From assembly GCF_001412535.1 (NCBI RefSeq), contig NZ_CP011774.1, positions 491,501 through 555,500 of the forward strand: 64,000 nt of DNA. Reading direction: 5' to 3'. The notes under the pieces are model-generated. The model was not told the origin of the DNA. It saw only the letters and a program-made list of their open reading frames with translations, and did not search any database. Of this stretch, positions 1-8,847 are shown piece by piece. A program made the translations under genes and the position numbers. This DNA is from Limnohabitans sp. 63ED37-2. Its GTDB lineage: Bacteria; Pseudomonadota; Gammaproteobacteria; Burkholderiales; Burkholderiaceae_C. Each line of letters opens with the position of its first letter. The stretch's first letter is position 1.

Positions 1-770
1 ACCAGTACGCCAACGTGCGGCCCACACGCATCCTGCCGGGCATCGATGCCCCGCTCAAGCGCTGCACACCCCAAGACCTTGACTGGGTCATCGTGCGTGA
101 GAACTCCGAAGGCGAATACTCCGGCGTGGGTGGCCGGGTGCACCAGGGCCACCCGATCGAAGCTGCGACGGACGTGTCCATCATGACGCGTGCAGGCGTG
201 GAGCGCATCTTGCGCTACGCCTTCAAGTTGGCGCAATCTCGCCCGCGCAAACTGCTCACCGTGGTGACCAAGAGCAACGCGCAACGCCACGCCATGGTGA
301 TGTGGGACGAGATCGCAGTGCAAATCTCCAAAGAGTTTCCTGATGTGAAGTGGGACAAAGAACTGGTGGACGCCGCCACCGCCCGCATGGTCAACCGCCC
401 CGCCACTTTGGACACCATCGTCGCCACCAACTTGCATGCCGACATCTTGAGCGACTTGGCCGCAGCGTTGGCAGGCAGCCTGGGCATTGCGCCCACGGGC
501 AACATCGACCCTGAGCGCCGTTACCCCAGCATGTTCGAGCCCATCCACGGCTCGGCCTTTGACATCATGGGCAAGGGCTTGGCCAATCCGGTGGGCACGT
601 TTTGGTCGGTGGTCATGCTGCTGGAGCACATTGGCGAGCCCGCCGCGGCCCAGCGCCTAATGGCCGTCATCGAAAGCGTGACGGCCAATCCCGCCTTGCA
701 CACGGGTGACCTGGGCGGGAAAGCCCTGACGGTCGATGTCACCCAGGCTGTATGCAAAGACCTGGCTTGA
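1..770 (+). CDS. ttuC: tartrate dehydrogenase-type isocitrate/isopropylmalate dehydrogenase, 5' truncated by window edge
   Basis: NAD- and metal-dependent beta-decarboxylating dehydrogenase family, TtuC/tartrate dehydrogenase branch, which acts on tartrate or D-malate in the cytoplasm. The reading frame is open from the first complete codon at base 3, so only the C-terminal 255 or so residues are present; family members are about 360 residues. Visible motifs are the substrate-loop stretch IVRENSEGEYSG, the metal-binding region with NLHADILSDLAAALAG, and the cofactor-binding segment FEPIHGSAFDI. The typical family N-terminal part is missing only because the window starts inside the gene. A TctC binding protein and a glycerate kinase follow on the same strand, which fits hydroxyacid catabolism (tartrate to glycerate). 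D-malate or 3-isopropylmalate as substrate cannot be excluded, but the RENSEGEYSG motif favours the TtuC group. Confidence 0.85.
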   Translation, partial: QYANVRPTRILPGIDAPLKRCTPQDLDWVIVRENSEGEYSGVGGRVHQGHPIEAATDVSIMTRAGVERILRYAFKLAQSRPRKLLTVVTKSNAQRHAMVMWDEIAVQISKEFPDVKWDKELVDAATARMVNRPATLDTIVATNLHADILSDLAAALAGSLGIAPTGNIDPERRYPSMFEPIHGSAFDIMGKGLANPVGTFWSVVMLLEHIGEPAAAQRLMAVIESVTANPALHTGDLGGKALTVDVTQAVCKDLA

Positions 771-851
771 AGTCATGATGCAGGGCTGGATGCAGTCTGT
801 CCAATTCCCGATAAGTGAATCTTGGTCCCCTAATCATTGAAAGGTTTGAAC

Positions 852-1841
852 ATGCGCTCCCCACTTTTGCCGGTTTCCTTCGCTTGTGCTTTGCTCTTGT
901 CTGCGAACGTGTTTGCACAAGACTACCCCTCGTCCAGCAAACCCATCACCTTCGTGCTGCCCTATGCCGCAGGCGGCCCCACCGACAAAGCTGCACGCGA
1001 TCTGGCCCAAGCCATGAGCAAGGCCATGGGCGGCCACAGCATCGTGATCGACAACTCGGCAGGCGCCTCCGGCTCGATTGGGGCCAACAAAGTGGCCAAA
1101 GCGTCGGCCGATGGTTACACGCTGTTGTTTACTCACATCGCACAAGCCACCTTGCCCACTTTCTTCCGCAACTTGCCCTACAACGTCGAAAAAGACTTTG
1201 AGTACATCGGTCTGGTGAGTGAGAACCCGATGAACCTGATCGGTCGCCCCAGCTTGCCCGCCAACAACATGGTTGAGTTGGTCAGCTGGATCAACGCCAA
1301 CAAGGGCAAGATCAACATCGCCAACGCAGGCCCCGGCTCGGCTTCGCACCTGTGTGGCATGTTGTTCCAGTCCACCATCAAGGTGGACATGACCTCGGTG
1401 CCTTACAAGGGCACGGCCCCCGCCATGACCGACCTGATCGGTGGCCAGGTGGATTTGATGTGCGACCAGACCACCACCACCATCCCGCAGATTGAAGGCA
1501 AGAAGGTCAAATCATTTGCCGTGACCACGCCCACGCGTTTGAGCTCACCCGTGCTCAAGGACAACCCCACCATGCAGGAAGCCGGGCTCAAGGATTTCAG
1601 CGTCACGATCTGGCAAGGCCTGTACGCACCCAGAGGCACACCCGCCCCCGTGCTGAAAAAGCTCAACGACGCCCTGAAAGTGGCGGTCAAAGACCCCGAC
1701 TTCATCCGCAAGCAAGATGCTGGTGGCGCCACCGTCATCAACGATGCCCGCAACGATCCAGCAGGTCACAAGGCCTTTGTCATGGCTGAGATTGCCAAGT
1801 GGGCGCCCGTGATCAGGGCGGCGGGTGTTTACGCGGATTGA
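852..1841 (+). CDS. Bug/TctC family periplasmic solute-binding protein
   Basis: Extracytoplasmic binding protein of the tripartite tricarboxylate transporter (Bug) family, 329 residues. A signal peptide covers roughly residues 1-22 with a hydrophobic core and a cut after VFA. The mature start DYPSSSKPITFVLPYAAGG is the usual Bug pattern of a strand followed by a glycine-rich ligand loop. The ATG at 852 is chosen over the in-frame ATG at 837 because a GAAAGG ribosome binding site sits just ahead of it. No TctA or TctB membrane subunit is next to it, so it is an orphan binding protein that must share a transporter or act in sensing. Its place after the tartrate-dehydrogenase-like gene suggests a hydroxycarboxylic acid ligand, but that is inference. 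A hairpin terminator follows. Confidence 0.9.
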   Translation: MRSPLLPVSFACALLLSANVFAQDYPSSSKPITFVLPYAAGGPTDKAARDLAQAMSKAMGGHSIVIDNSAGASGSIGANKVAKASADGYTLLFTHIAQATLPTFFRNLPYNVEKDFEYIGLVSENPMNLIGRPSLPANNMVELVSWINANKGKINIANAGPGSASHLCGMLFQSTIKVDMTSVPYKGTAPAMTDLIGGQVDLMCDQTTTTIPQIEGKKVKSFAVTTPTRLSSPVLKDNPTMQEAGLKDFSVTIWQGLYAPRGTPAPVLKKLNDALKVAVKDPDFIRKQDAGGATVINDARNDPAGHKAFVMAEIAKWAPVIRAAGVYAD

Positions 1842-1857
1842 CGTCGACACCCCATGA

Positions 1858-1905
1858 CCAAAAGGGTGCGCTGGCCGCAGGGCTGGTGCACCCTTTTGGT
1901 TTTGA
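1858..1905 (+). terminator. rho-independent terminator after TctC gene
   Basis: A perfect 12-bp stem (CCAAAAGGGTGC at 1858-1869 pairing with 1888-1899) closes an 18-base loop and is followed by a TTTT run. It lies 17 bases after the TctC stop codon and separates that gene from the kinase gene. Confidence 0.8.
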
Positions 1906-1968
1906 TCAGGCGTTCATTCAAATGCCTTTATCCTTTGAGCCTGTTCTTTTGCACCCGACTGTCTGACC

Positions 1969-3267
1969 ATGATCGATCCCAAAACCGTGTTGCGCCGCCT
2001 CTACGAGGTGGCCGTGCAACGCGCCTTGCCCCTGCACAACACCGCAGCCCATTTACCTGCCCCTCCCAAGGGGCGCACCTTGGTGTTGGGCGCAGGTAAA
2101 GCCGGTGGTGCCATGGCGCAGGCGGTGGAAGCCCTGTGGCCCCAAGACGCGCCCCTGTCGGGTCTGGTGGTCACGCGGTATGGTCACACACCACCGCGTC
2201 CGGCGGGTTTGCCCGAGCGCATCGAGGTGGTCGAGGCCGCTCACCCCGTGCCCGATGCGGCGGGCTTGCAAGCGGCCGAGCGGATTTTGCAATTGACCCA
2301 GGGCCTCACGGCCGATGATTTGGTGTTGTGCCTGATCTCGGGCGGTGGCTCGTCGCTGTTGACCTTGCCCGCCGATGGCATGGACCTGCAAGTCAAGCAA
2401 GACATCAACCGCCAGTTGCTGGCGAGCGGCGCCAATATTTCTGAAATGAACTGCCTGCGCAAACACCTCTCGCGCATCAAAGGCGGGCGCTTGGCAGCGG
2501 CATGCAGCCCTGCGCCGGTGGTCACACTCACCATCAGTGATGTGCCGGGGGACGATCCGTCCATCATCGCCAGCGGCCCCACCGTGCCCGATGCCAGCAC
2601 CTGCGCGGATGCGTTGGCGATTTTGCAGCGCTATGCGATCACGGTGCCCGATGCGGTCGTGCAGGCCTTGCAGGCCGGGACTTGGGAAACGCCCAAACCT
2701 GGCTCGCCCGTGTTTGCGGGGCACAGCGTGCACATGATTGCCACGCCACAGCAATCGCTGGAGGCTGCTGCGGATGCTGCCCGCACGATGGGTCTGAATG
2801 CCTACATCCTGAGCGACGAAATCGAAGGTGAATCGCGCGAGGTGGGCAAGGTGCACGCGGCGCTGGCTCGGGCTGCGGCCAAGGGCTTGGGGCCCTTCGT
2901 CAAGCCGTGTGTGATTTTGAGTGGTGGCGAGACCACCGTGACGATCAAGCCGCAGCCTGCGGGATCTCCCCGAGGACGCGGGGGACGTGCGGGTGAGTTT
3001 TGCATGGGGCTGGCGCAAGCGCTGCAAGGTCAGCCGGGTGTGTGGGCCCTGGCTGCCGACACTGATGGCATCGACGGCATCGAGGACAACGCAGGTGCCC
3101 AGGTGAGCCCCGACACGCTGATCCGTGCCCTGGCGCTGGGCCACAAAGTGGACGCGCACCTGCAGCGCAACGATGCGTACGGGTTTTTTGAGCCCTTGGG
3201 CGATCTGGTCATCACAGGGCCGACACACACCAATGTGAACGACTTCAGGGCCATTTTGATTCTGTGA
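1969..3267 (+). CDS. ttuD: glycerate 2-kinase / hydroxypyruvate reductase-type MOFRL family protein
   Basis: MOFRL-family protein of 432 residues. Such enzymes phosphorylate D-glycerate to 2-phosphoglycerate in the cytoplasm; the TtuD name comes from the tartrate pathway, where it was first described as hydroxypyruvate reductase. The N-terminal DUF4147-type domain has VLGAGKAGGAMAQ near residue 38 and the nucleotide-loop-like ISGGGSSLLTLP near residue 124, then SDVPGDDPSIIASGPT. The C-terminal MOFRL domain has LSGGETTVT and a GRGGRAGEFCMGLAQAL segment, followed by AADTDGIDGIEDNAGA. Length is normal. Together with the dehydrogenase upstream it would carry tartrate or tartronate carbon into glycolysis. 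It appears to have its own promoter, since a terminator lies between it and the TctC gene. Confidence 0.88.
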   Translation: MIDPKTVLRRLYEVAVQRALPLHNTAAHLPAPPKGRTLVLGAGKAGGAMAQAVEALWPQDAPLSGLVVTRYGHTPPRPAGLPERIEVVEAAHPVPDAAGLQAAERILQLTQGLTADDLVLCLISGGGSSLLTLPADGMDLQVKQDINRQLLASGANISEMNCLRKHLSRIKGGRLAAACSPAPVVTLTISDVPGDDPSIIASGPTVPDASTCADALAILQRYAITVPDAVVQALQAGTWETPKPGSPVFAGHSVHMIATPQQSLEAAADAARTMGLNAYILSDEIEGESREVGKVHAALARAAAKGLGPFVKPCVILSGGETTVTIKPQPAGSPRGRGGRAGEFCMGLAQALQGQPGVWALAADTDGIDGIEDNAGAQVSPDTLIRALALGHKVDAHLQRNDAYGFFEPLGDLVITGPTHTNVNDFRAILIL

Positions 3268-3329
3268 TGCGGCGTTATTGATTTGTGTCAAAGCCCAAGG
3301 GTTAGGGCTCTGGCACATTCGGGTCCACC

Positions 3330-3956
3330 ATGTTGGATACCTCTTTGCTCCCTTTGTCCGAGTCTGCAGCCCCCGTTGCTGCAGGCACTGTGTTGCTTCA
3401 CCGAGGCGATGCGGTAGATCGCATCGTGCACGTCATGCAGGGGCGGGTGGTGCTGGGCGTGATGGTGGATGGCCACATGGCGCACCAGCTGGGCGTGGTC
3501 GAGGGGCCTTTCTGGCTCGAAGCCGCTTCGGGCCTGTTGGCGCTGCCGCACGCGGTCGATGCGGTGGCCGAAACCGAGGTGCAGGTGCAGTACGTGAGCG
3601 TGGGTGATTTCGTGGCCGAGGTGAAAGTCTTGCCAGAGGCCTCGCAGACCCTCCTCATGGACATGGCCCGCTCACAACGCCAACAGACCGAAATGGCCGT
3701 CAGCCGTTTGGCCAAAGACGCCGATGCGCGTTGCGCCGAATGGCTGCTGCGCCATGCCCAGCCCGATGAAGGGGTGGGCGGTTTGGCCGTCAAATTGACC
3801 GAGCGCAAGCGCAACATTGCCGCCCAGTTGGGCATTGCCCCAGAAACATTTTCTCGCGTGCTGCGCCACCTGCGCGAGCGCCAGCTCATCAGTGGCGGCG
3901 GCCGCGTCTTGGGCCTACCCAATCCACAAGCGCTGCGCGAGTTGGCAGGGGCGTGA
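3330..3956 (+). CDS. Crp/Fnr family transcriptional regulator
   Basis: Regulator of 208 residues with an N-terminal cyclic-nucleotide-binding-like beta barrel (about residues 15-110), a long dimerisation helix (residues 107-130) and a C-terminal winged helix. The recognition helix region reads KRNIAAQLGIAPETFSRVLRHLRERQ near residues 156-181. No cysteine cluster is seen in the N-terminal part, so iron-sulfur sensing of the FNR kind is not expected, and the cNMP phosphate-binding signature is not clear either. It is convergent with, and ends 7 bases from, the TctC gene downstream. The effector and targets are unknown; glycerate/tartrate genes are the natural guess from position only. Confidence 0.85.
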   Translation: MLDTSLLPLSESAAPVAAGTVLLHRGDAVDRIVHVMQGRVVLGVMVDGHMAHQLGVVEGPFWLEAASGLLALPHAVDAVAETEVQVQYVSVGDFVAEVKVLPEASQTLLMDMARSQRQQTEMAVSRLAKDADARCAEWLLRHAQPDEGVGGLAVKLTERKRNIAAQLGIAPETFSRVLRHLRERQLISGGGRVLGLPNPQALRELAGA

Positions 3957-3963
3957 TCGCTTT

Positions 3964-4956
3964 TTAGTCGCCGCTGATCTTGCGTTCGCGGATGATGGCA
4001 CCAAAGCGTTTGGAGTCGTCCGCAGCGCGGGCACCGAACTCGGCTGGAGTCAAAGGCAGGGCCTCACCACCCAAATTCTGGATGCGGTCTTTTAACGCTT
4101 GGGTGCCCAAAATGCGGTTGATCTCGCGGTTGACGCGGTTGACCACATCGGCGGGTGTGCCCGCAGGTGCATAAAAGCCGAACACCGAATCGGCATCAAA
4201 CCCTTTCAGGCCCGCTTCGTCCAATGTGGGCACGTTAGGGAACAGGGGCGAGCGCTTCATGCTGCCCACGGCCAGCAGCTTGAGCTTGCCCGCACGCACC
4301 TGGCCCAGGCCAATGCCCGGGTCAAAGTAAAAGTCCAATTGACCGGCCAACACGTCTTGCAGGGCTGGCGCTGCACCCCGATACGGTACATGCACGGCAA
4401 ACAGACCGGCCTGGCTTTTCATCATTTCGCCAGCCAGGTGCGGCGAGCTGCCGTTGCCAGCCGAGCCATAAGACAGACGTCCGGGATTGGCCTTCACATG
4501 GGCCAAAAATTCTTGAATGTTGTTGGCCGGGAAGTTGGGTTTGGCCACCAGAAAAACCAGCACACGGGCGGCAGATGCCACGGGCACCAGGTCTTTAGCC
4601 GGGTCAAAGGGCATGCGGGCGTAAATGTGTGGGTTGACCGAGACCATGCCGCCCGAGCTCATGAGCAGGGTGTAGCCGTCGGCCGGTGATTTGGCGACCA
4701 TGTCGCCGCCGAGGTTGCCATTGGCACCGCCCCGGTTTTCGACCACCACCGGCTGGCCCAGCGACTCGCCCAGCGGCACGCCAATGGCGCGGGCTATCTG
4801 GTCGGCTGCGCCGCCCGGCGGAAAGTTCACCACGATCTTGATCGGCTTGGTGGGCCAGCTTTGCGCAGCGGCGCTCAGGCACAGGGCTGGGCCTGCCGCG
4901 ATGGCAAGCAGGGCGGTGCCGATGGCGCGGCGTGAGAAGAATTTGGTTTTTTGCAT
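3964..4956 (-). CDS. Bug/TctC family periplasmic solute-binding protein
   Basis: Second orphan Bug-family binding protein, 330 residues. The leader MQKTKFFSRRAIGTALLAIAAG carries a twin-arginine-like RR and a hydrophobic stretch, with a likely cut after SAAAQ. The mature part begins SWPTKPIKIVVNFPPGGAADQIAR, the typical ligand loop. A good AGGAG ribosome binding site precedes the ATG at 4956. It lies 48 bases after iorB on the same strand and is probably the last gene of an iorA-iorB-tctC unit. That hints at uptake of an aromatic or keto acid, but the family is so abundant in Burkholderiales that position is weak evidence. No TctAB partner is nearby. Confidence 0.9.
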   Translation of the reverse strand: MQKTKFFSRRAIGTALLAIAAGPALCLSAAAQSWPTKPIKIVVNFPPGGAADQIARAIGVPLGESLGQPVVVENRGGANGNLGGDMVAKSPADGYTLLMSSGGMVSVNPHIYARMPFDPAKDLVPVASAARVLVFLVAKPNFPANNIQEFLAHVKANPGRLSYGSAGNGSSPHLAGEMMKSQAGLFAVHVPYRGAAPALQDVLAGQLDFYFDPGIGLGQVRAGKLKLLAVGSMKRSPLFPNVPTLDEAGLKGFDADSVFGFYAPAGTPADVVNRVNREINRILGTQALKDRIQNLGGEALPLTPAEFGARAADDSKRFGAIIRERKISGD

Positions 4957-5004
4957 GCTTGTCTCCTGGGGTTGGAAGGTGCCAATGGGGATGATGAGTG
5001 CAGA

Positions 5005-6582
5005 TCAGGATTTTTGCAGTCGCGGATTTTTCATCCACAACACGGGTTGTTCCTTGACCGGGCGAGCGGGTGCGCCGTGCTGCAGCAAGGCCTGGTCGAG
5101 CGCTTGACCGGCTTCGTCTTGCAAGGCCGCTTGACGGATGCGGGCCACGGCCGCAGCCTGCTCGGCCACGGGCACTTTGGAGGCTGGGCCACACACATGG
5201 CGCAAAATGTGCAGCAGGTTGTCCTTGCCGCGCTCGTTGGTGCTGCCGTAGCCTTTGATGAGCTGCCCGCAACGCGCCAACTCCAAACCCAGCGCGGGCG
5301 ATTGGCGTGTGGCCGCTTCGATGCCGCCCAGCCATTCTTCGATCAAGGCTTGCTCGGTGGCATAGCGGCTGCCCAAGGGGCGCAGCACACGCAAGCTGGC
5401 CAAAATGCGCAAGCTGGCCATGCCCCACAGCGCGTGGCGTGCCACCTTGAGTGGCATGGACCAAGGCGCAAGGCCGCGGGCCACGCGGGCGCGGTCCCAA
5501 CGCAGCAGTCGGCTGGCCAAGCCCTGTGGCAAGAGCGCTGCCAGCTCGGGCACGCCGGGCTTGAAGTGGTCGTACACCTTGAGCACATCGCCTTCTTTGG
5601 CCTTGACCTCTTGCGTCACGCGGTCCCACCGGCTGGCTCGGCTTTTCAGGTCGGCCACACGGATGATGTCGTCAAACGCCATCCACAGGGCCAGCCAGCG
5701 GGTGGTCTCTGCTGTGACGGGGCGGGTGCTGTCGGGTGACTTGGTTTCCGCGTGCAACAGGCGTTCAAGCCGCTGCACATACAGATGGGCATAGGCCGGG
5801 CCTTGGTACTCCACCAAGCGCTGGTGGGCCAAGCCCATCAGGGGGTGCAAGGCTGCTGGAAACTTGGCGGCCACATCGGCAGGCAGGGCAGTCGATGCAG
5901 AGGGCGCGGCCACAGCCGGCTTCATCACATGCTCAACATACTGCGCCTGCTCGCGCTGGCGCGTGACCACATCAAAGGCCAGTGCAAAGCCACGCAAGCT
6001 GGCCTTGGCCGAGCTGCCGGGGCCTTCCAACACGGTTTCGTAATGGGCCCGATCAAAAGGCAGCAAGCCACTGCCGGCAATGGCGCCGAGCATCACGGCG
6101 CTGACCATGGTGCCGCTTTCTTGGCACAGGCGGGCCATGTCCATCACATGGTGGCGCTGGCTGTGCGCAGCCACCACGTCGAGCAGCGGGCCTTCAGGTC
6201 GGCGGCCATCGCCCATGGTCATCTTCTCGGCGGTGGTCAGCGCCCGCGACGAGGCGCTGACCACCAGCGTGCGGTCGCTTGAAGCCAGGCCGTTGCCAAT
6301 TTGGCGTGCGGTTTCCAGCAACTCGGACGACACCAGCGCATCGAGCCGGCCCGGCAGCGGGTTCAGACCCAGCACGGGCAAGCGGCCTTGCAGCTGGCTG
6401 TGGGGCAGGGGGTAGACCTCCAGGTAATAGGTGGTGGCTCCAGTGCGTTGCGCCACGCCGGGAATGGAGGTAGCTTGCGCAGGGTGGCCAGCGTGGCGGG
6501 CCACGTCGACCAGCCAGTCGGCCAGCACGCCGCCGCCTTCGCCACCCAGGGCGCACAGCAAGATTGAAATCGGTTGGGTCAT
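5005..6582 (-). CDS. iorB: indolepyruvate ferredoxin oxidoreductase subunit beta-like (IorB)
   Basis: Beta subunit of the 2-ketoacid:ferredoxin oxidoreductase that decarboxylates aryl pyruvates such as indolepyruvate to aryl-acyl-CoA with reduction of ferredoxin. The N-terminal gamma-type domain (about residues 1-200) opens with ISILLCALGGEGGGVLADWLVDVARHAG and contains SIPGVAQRTGATTYYLEVYP, both typical of the POR gamma fold. The remaining 300 or so residues form the C-terminal extension seen in proteobacterial IorB (525 residues in total). It starts 21 bases after the stop of iorA and is clearly in the same operon. The DUF6537-like C-terminal domain has no assigned catalytic role. Confidence 0.88.
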   Translation of the reverse strand: MTQPISILLCALGGEGGGVLADWLVDVARHAGHPAQATSIPGVAQRTGATTYYLEVYPLPHSQLQGRLPVLGLNPLPGRLDALVSSELLETARQIGNGLASSDRTLVVSASSRALTTAEKMTMGDGRRPEGPLLDVVAAHSQRHHVMDMARLCQESGTMVSAVMLGAIAGSGLLPFDRAHYETVLEGPGSSAKASLRGFALAFDVVTRQREQAQYVEHVMKPAVAAPSASTALPADVAAKFPAALHPLMGLAHQRLVEYQGPAYAHLYVQRLERLLHAETKSPDSTRPVTAETTRWLALWMAFDDIIRVADLKSRASRWDRVTQEVKAKEGDVLKVYDHFKPGVPELAALLPQGLASRLLRWDRARVARGLAPWSMPLKVARHALWGMASLRILASLRVLRPLGSRYATEQALIEEWLGGIEAATRQSPALGLELARCGQLIKGYGSTNERGKDNLLHILRHVCGPASKVPVAEQAAAVARIRQAALQDEAGQALDQALLQHGAPARPVKEQPVLWMKNPRLQKS

Positions 6583-6603
6583 GGTGTGTCTCTCAGGCTT
6601 GGT

Positions 6604-8760
6604 TCAAGCAGGTTGCAACCAGCGGGTGGCCAGGCTTTGCCAGCGGGCCCACAGACGCTCGTGCAGTTTGGGGTTTTGCACCACTTCGGCGCGGTAAAAC
6701 GAGGGGCACAGGGTGGCCGCATGCGCGTTTTCACCGCACAGGCCGCAGCCCACACAGCCATCGATCACGGTGGCCACCGGGTCCACTTTCAGCGGGTCGG
6801 GGTTGTCTTTGAGCGTGAGGGTGGGGCAGCCCGACAGGCGTATGCAGGCATGGTCGCCGTTGCAGACGTCTTCGTCCACGCCGTACTTCACGCGCTCCAC
6901 CCGTTTGCCTTTGGACAACAGCGAAGCCAGCCAGGGCTTGATGCGGCGCTGGCGTTCCAGCTGGCATTCGCCTTCGGCCACGATCACTTTCAGGCCCTGA
7001 AACTCGGTGGTGAAAGCTTCCGTGAGCGTGGCCTGCATGTGGCTCACTTCGTAGGTGTGCACCGTGCGCAGCCACTGCACGCCCAGCCCTTTGAGCGTGG
7101 ACTCGATGGTCTGGTTGGTGTGCACCATGCTCTGGCGCTTGTCACCCGCCAGTTCTTTGGCGATGTCGGTGGGCGTGTTGATGATGTCCTGCGTGCCAGT
7201 GGCCGAGGTGTAGCCGTTTTTGAAGATCAGCAGCACCGCGTCGTCGCCGTTGAACAGTGCGCTTTGCACACCGGTGAGCAAGCCGTTGTGCCAAAAGCCG
7301 CCGTCGCCCATGACCGACAAGACGCGCCGCTTCATGAGGGGGGACACGCCCGCTCGGCTGGCCAGGCTCATGCCGTAACCCAAGATGGAGTGGCCAAAGG
7401 AAAACGGCTCGAAGGTGGCCAGCGCGTGGCAGCCAATGTCGCCCGCGATGTGCACCGGGCCCACGTCTTGTTGCGCCAGTTTGAGCGCAGAGAACACGGG
7501 CCGCTCGGGGCAGCCAATGCACATGCCCGGTGGCCGTGCGGGCACGGGGCTGCCCAAGAGGGTTTGCACTTGCTGGCGACGTTCGCCATTGGTGGCCAGC
7601 CATTGGCGGGTGGATTCGGGCACGACGTTAGCTTGATGGCGCTCCAGAAATTTCAGCAGCCCTTGGGCCATCACCTCGGCGGTGTATTCACCACCCGAGG
7701 GCAACATGTCTTTGCCATGCAGCGGGGTTTGCAGGTCCAGCCGGCGCAGCATCAGGGCCAGTTCTTGCTCGATGTATTCGGGCTGGCCTTCTTCGAGCAG
7801 CAGCACGGCCAATTTGTCCTTGCAGAAATTCACCAACTCGTCGGGCACCAGCGGGTAGGTCACGTTCAGCACCAGCACCGACAGGCTGGTCACCCCAAAG
7901 GCATCTGCCAAGTCGAATTGCTGAAGGGCGCGGATCAGCGTGTTGTAAAGACCGCCTTGCACGATCAGGCCCAAGTGGCGGTGGGTCGTGCCTTCAAAGT
8001 GCTCGTTCAGGCGCTGCTCAGCAATGTATTGGCGTGCGGCGGGCAAGCGGTGCTCGACTTTGCGTTTTTCTTGCGCAAAGGTCACGGGCGGGTGCGCCAA
8101 GCGCATGTAGTTGAAGCCTGCCGGCTCGTTGATCAGGTGTTTTTTGGAGAGTTTGGGCGCCTGGTTATCCTTGGCCACAAACTGCCCGCGCACATGGCAG
8201 GCGCGTATGCGCAACTCCATCATCACCGGCATGTTGGACGCTTCAGACAGCCTGAAACCATGCTCGACCATGTTGACCATCTGGCCCAACTCGGGCCGGG
8301 GGTCGAGCAGGCACATGCCTGACTTGAGCGCGTAGGCGTGTGTGCGCTCTTGGATGACGCTCGCGCCTTCGCCGTAGTCTTCCCCCACCACGATCAGCAC
8401 GCCGCCCGTCACGCCGGGCGATGACAAATTGGACAGCGCATCGGCCGCCACGTTGGTGCCCACAATCGACTTCCAGGTCACCGCGCCGCGAATAGGGTAA
8501 TGGATGGACGCGCCCAGCATGGCTGCGGCTGAGGCTTCGTTCGAGCAGGCCTCCACATGCACGCCCAGCTCGTCCATGTAGGGCTTTGCTTGCACCATCA
8601 CATCGAGCAGGTGCGAGACCGGTGCGCCTTGGTAGCCGCCCACATAACTCACGCCCGACTGCAGCAGGCCCTTGGTGATGGCCAGAATGCCTTCGCCATG
8701 AAAGACCTCGCCCGCGCCCATGCGCAGGGCCTTGATTTCTTCGTGAAATGAAACTTCCAA
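6604..8760 (-). CDS. iorA: indolepyruvate ferredoxin oxidoreductase subunit alpha (IorA)
   Basis: Large thiamine-diphosphate subunit of aryl-pyruvate:ferredoxin oxidoreductase, 718 residues from the chosen start. The N-terminal half is the POR alpha-like domain (GGYQGAPVSHLLD near the start). The TPP-binding part has VMGDGGFWHNGLLTGVQSAL followed by FKNGYTSATGTQ. The C-terminus is a ferredoxin-like domain with two cysteine clusters (CNGDHACIRLSGC, then CVGCGLCGENAH and LCPSF). The start is taken as a TTG at 8760 because AAGGAG at 8767-8772 lies six bases before it; the in-frame ATG further upstream adds a non-conserved tail and reaches toward the divergent promoter. The pair funnels aromatic amino acid degradation into energy metabolism. 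Confidence 0.92.
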   Translation of the reverse strand: MEVSFHEEIKALRMGAGEVFHGEGILAITKGLLQSGVSYVGGYQGAPVSHLLDVMVQAKPYMDELGVHVEACSNEASAAAMLGASIHYPIRGAVTWKSIVGTNVAADALSNLSSPGVTGGVLIVVGEDYGEGASVIQERTHAYALKSGMCLLDPRPELGQMVNMVEHGFRLSEASNMPVMMELRIRACHVRGQFVAKDNQAPKLSKKHLINEPAGFNYMRLAHPPVTFAQEKRKVEHRLPAARQYIAEQRLNEHFEGTTHRHLGLIVQGGLYNTLIRALQQFDLADAFGVTSLSVLVLNVTYPLVPDELVNFCKDKLAVLLLEEGQPEYIEQELALMLRRLDLQTPLHGKDMLPSGGEYTAEVMAQGLLKFLERHQANVVPESTRQWLATNGERRQQVQTLLGSPVPARPPGMCIGCPERPVFSALKLAQQDVGPVHIAGDIGCHALATFEPFSFGHSILGYGMSLASRAGVSPLMKRRVLSVMGDGGFWHNGLLTGVQSALFNGDDAVLLIFKNGYTSATGTQDIINTPTDIAKELAGDKRQSMVHTNQTIESTLKGLGVQWLRTVHTYEVSHMQATLTEAFTTEFQGLKVIVAEGECQLERQRRIKPWLASLLSKGKRVERVKYGVDEDVCNGDHACIRLSGCPTLTLKDNPDPLKVDPVATVIDGCVGCGLCGENAHAATLCPSFYRAEVVQNPKLHERLWARWQSLATRWLQPA

Positions 8761-8830
8761 AGCACGCTCCTTGCGTTGTTGCGCCCGCATTGGGCAGGCC
8801 AAAGAACATCTTACGTATAAGTGCATAAAA

Positions 8831-8841
8831 TATTCCGAATA
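8831..8841. promoter_or_regulatory. short palindrome in iorA/LysR divergent region
   Basis: TATTC, one base, GAATA forms a perfect 11-bp inverted repeat in the 87-base gap between the TTG start of iorA and the LysR gene. A second imperfect one (CTTA-CGTA-TAAG) lies just before it. LysR proteins commonly bind such sites in divergent regions, so this is a candidate operator only. Confidence 0.35.
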
Positions 8842-8847
8842 AACGGT

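Noticed and set aside
1854..2099. 81-codon frame after the first TctC gene
   Set aside because: It covers the terminator hairpin and overlaps the start of the kinase gene; no ribosome binding site or family.
6574..8322. 582-codon plus-strand frame opposite iorA/iorB
   Set aside because: It is antisense to well-supported genes, has a His/Gln/Gly-rich composition typical of GC-rich shadow frames and shows no known motif.
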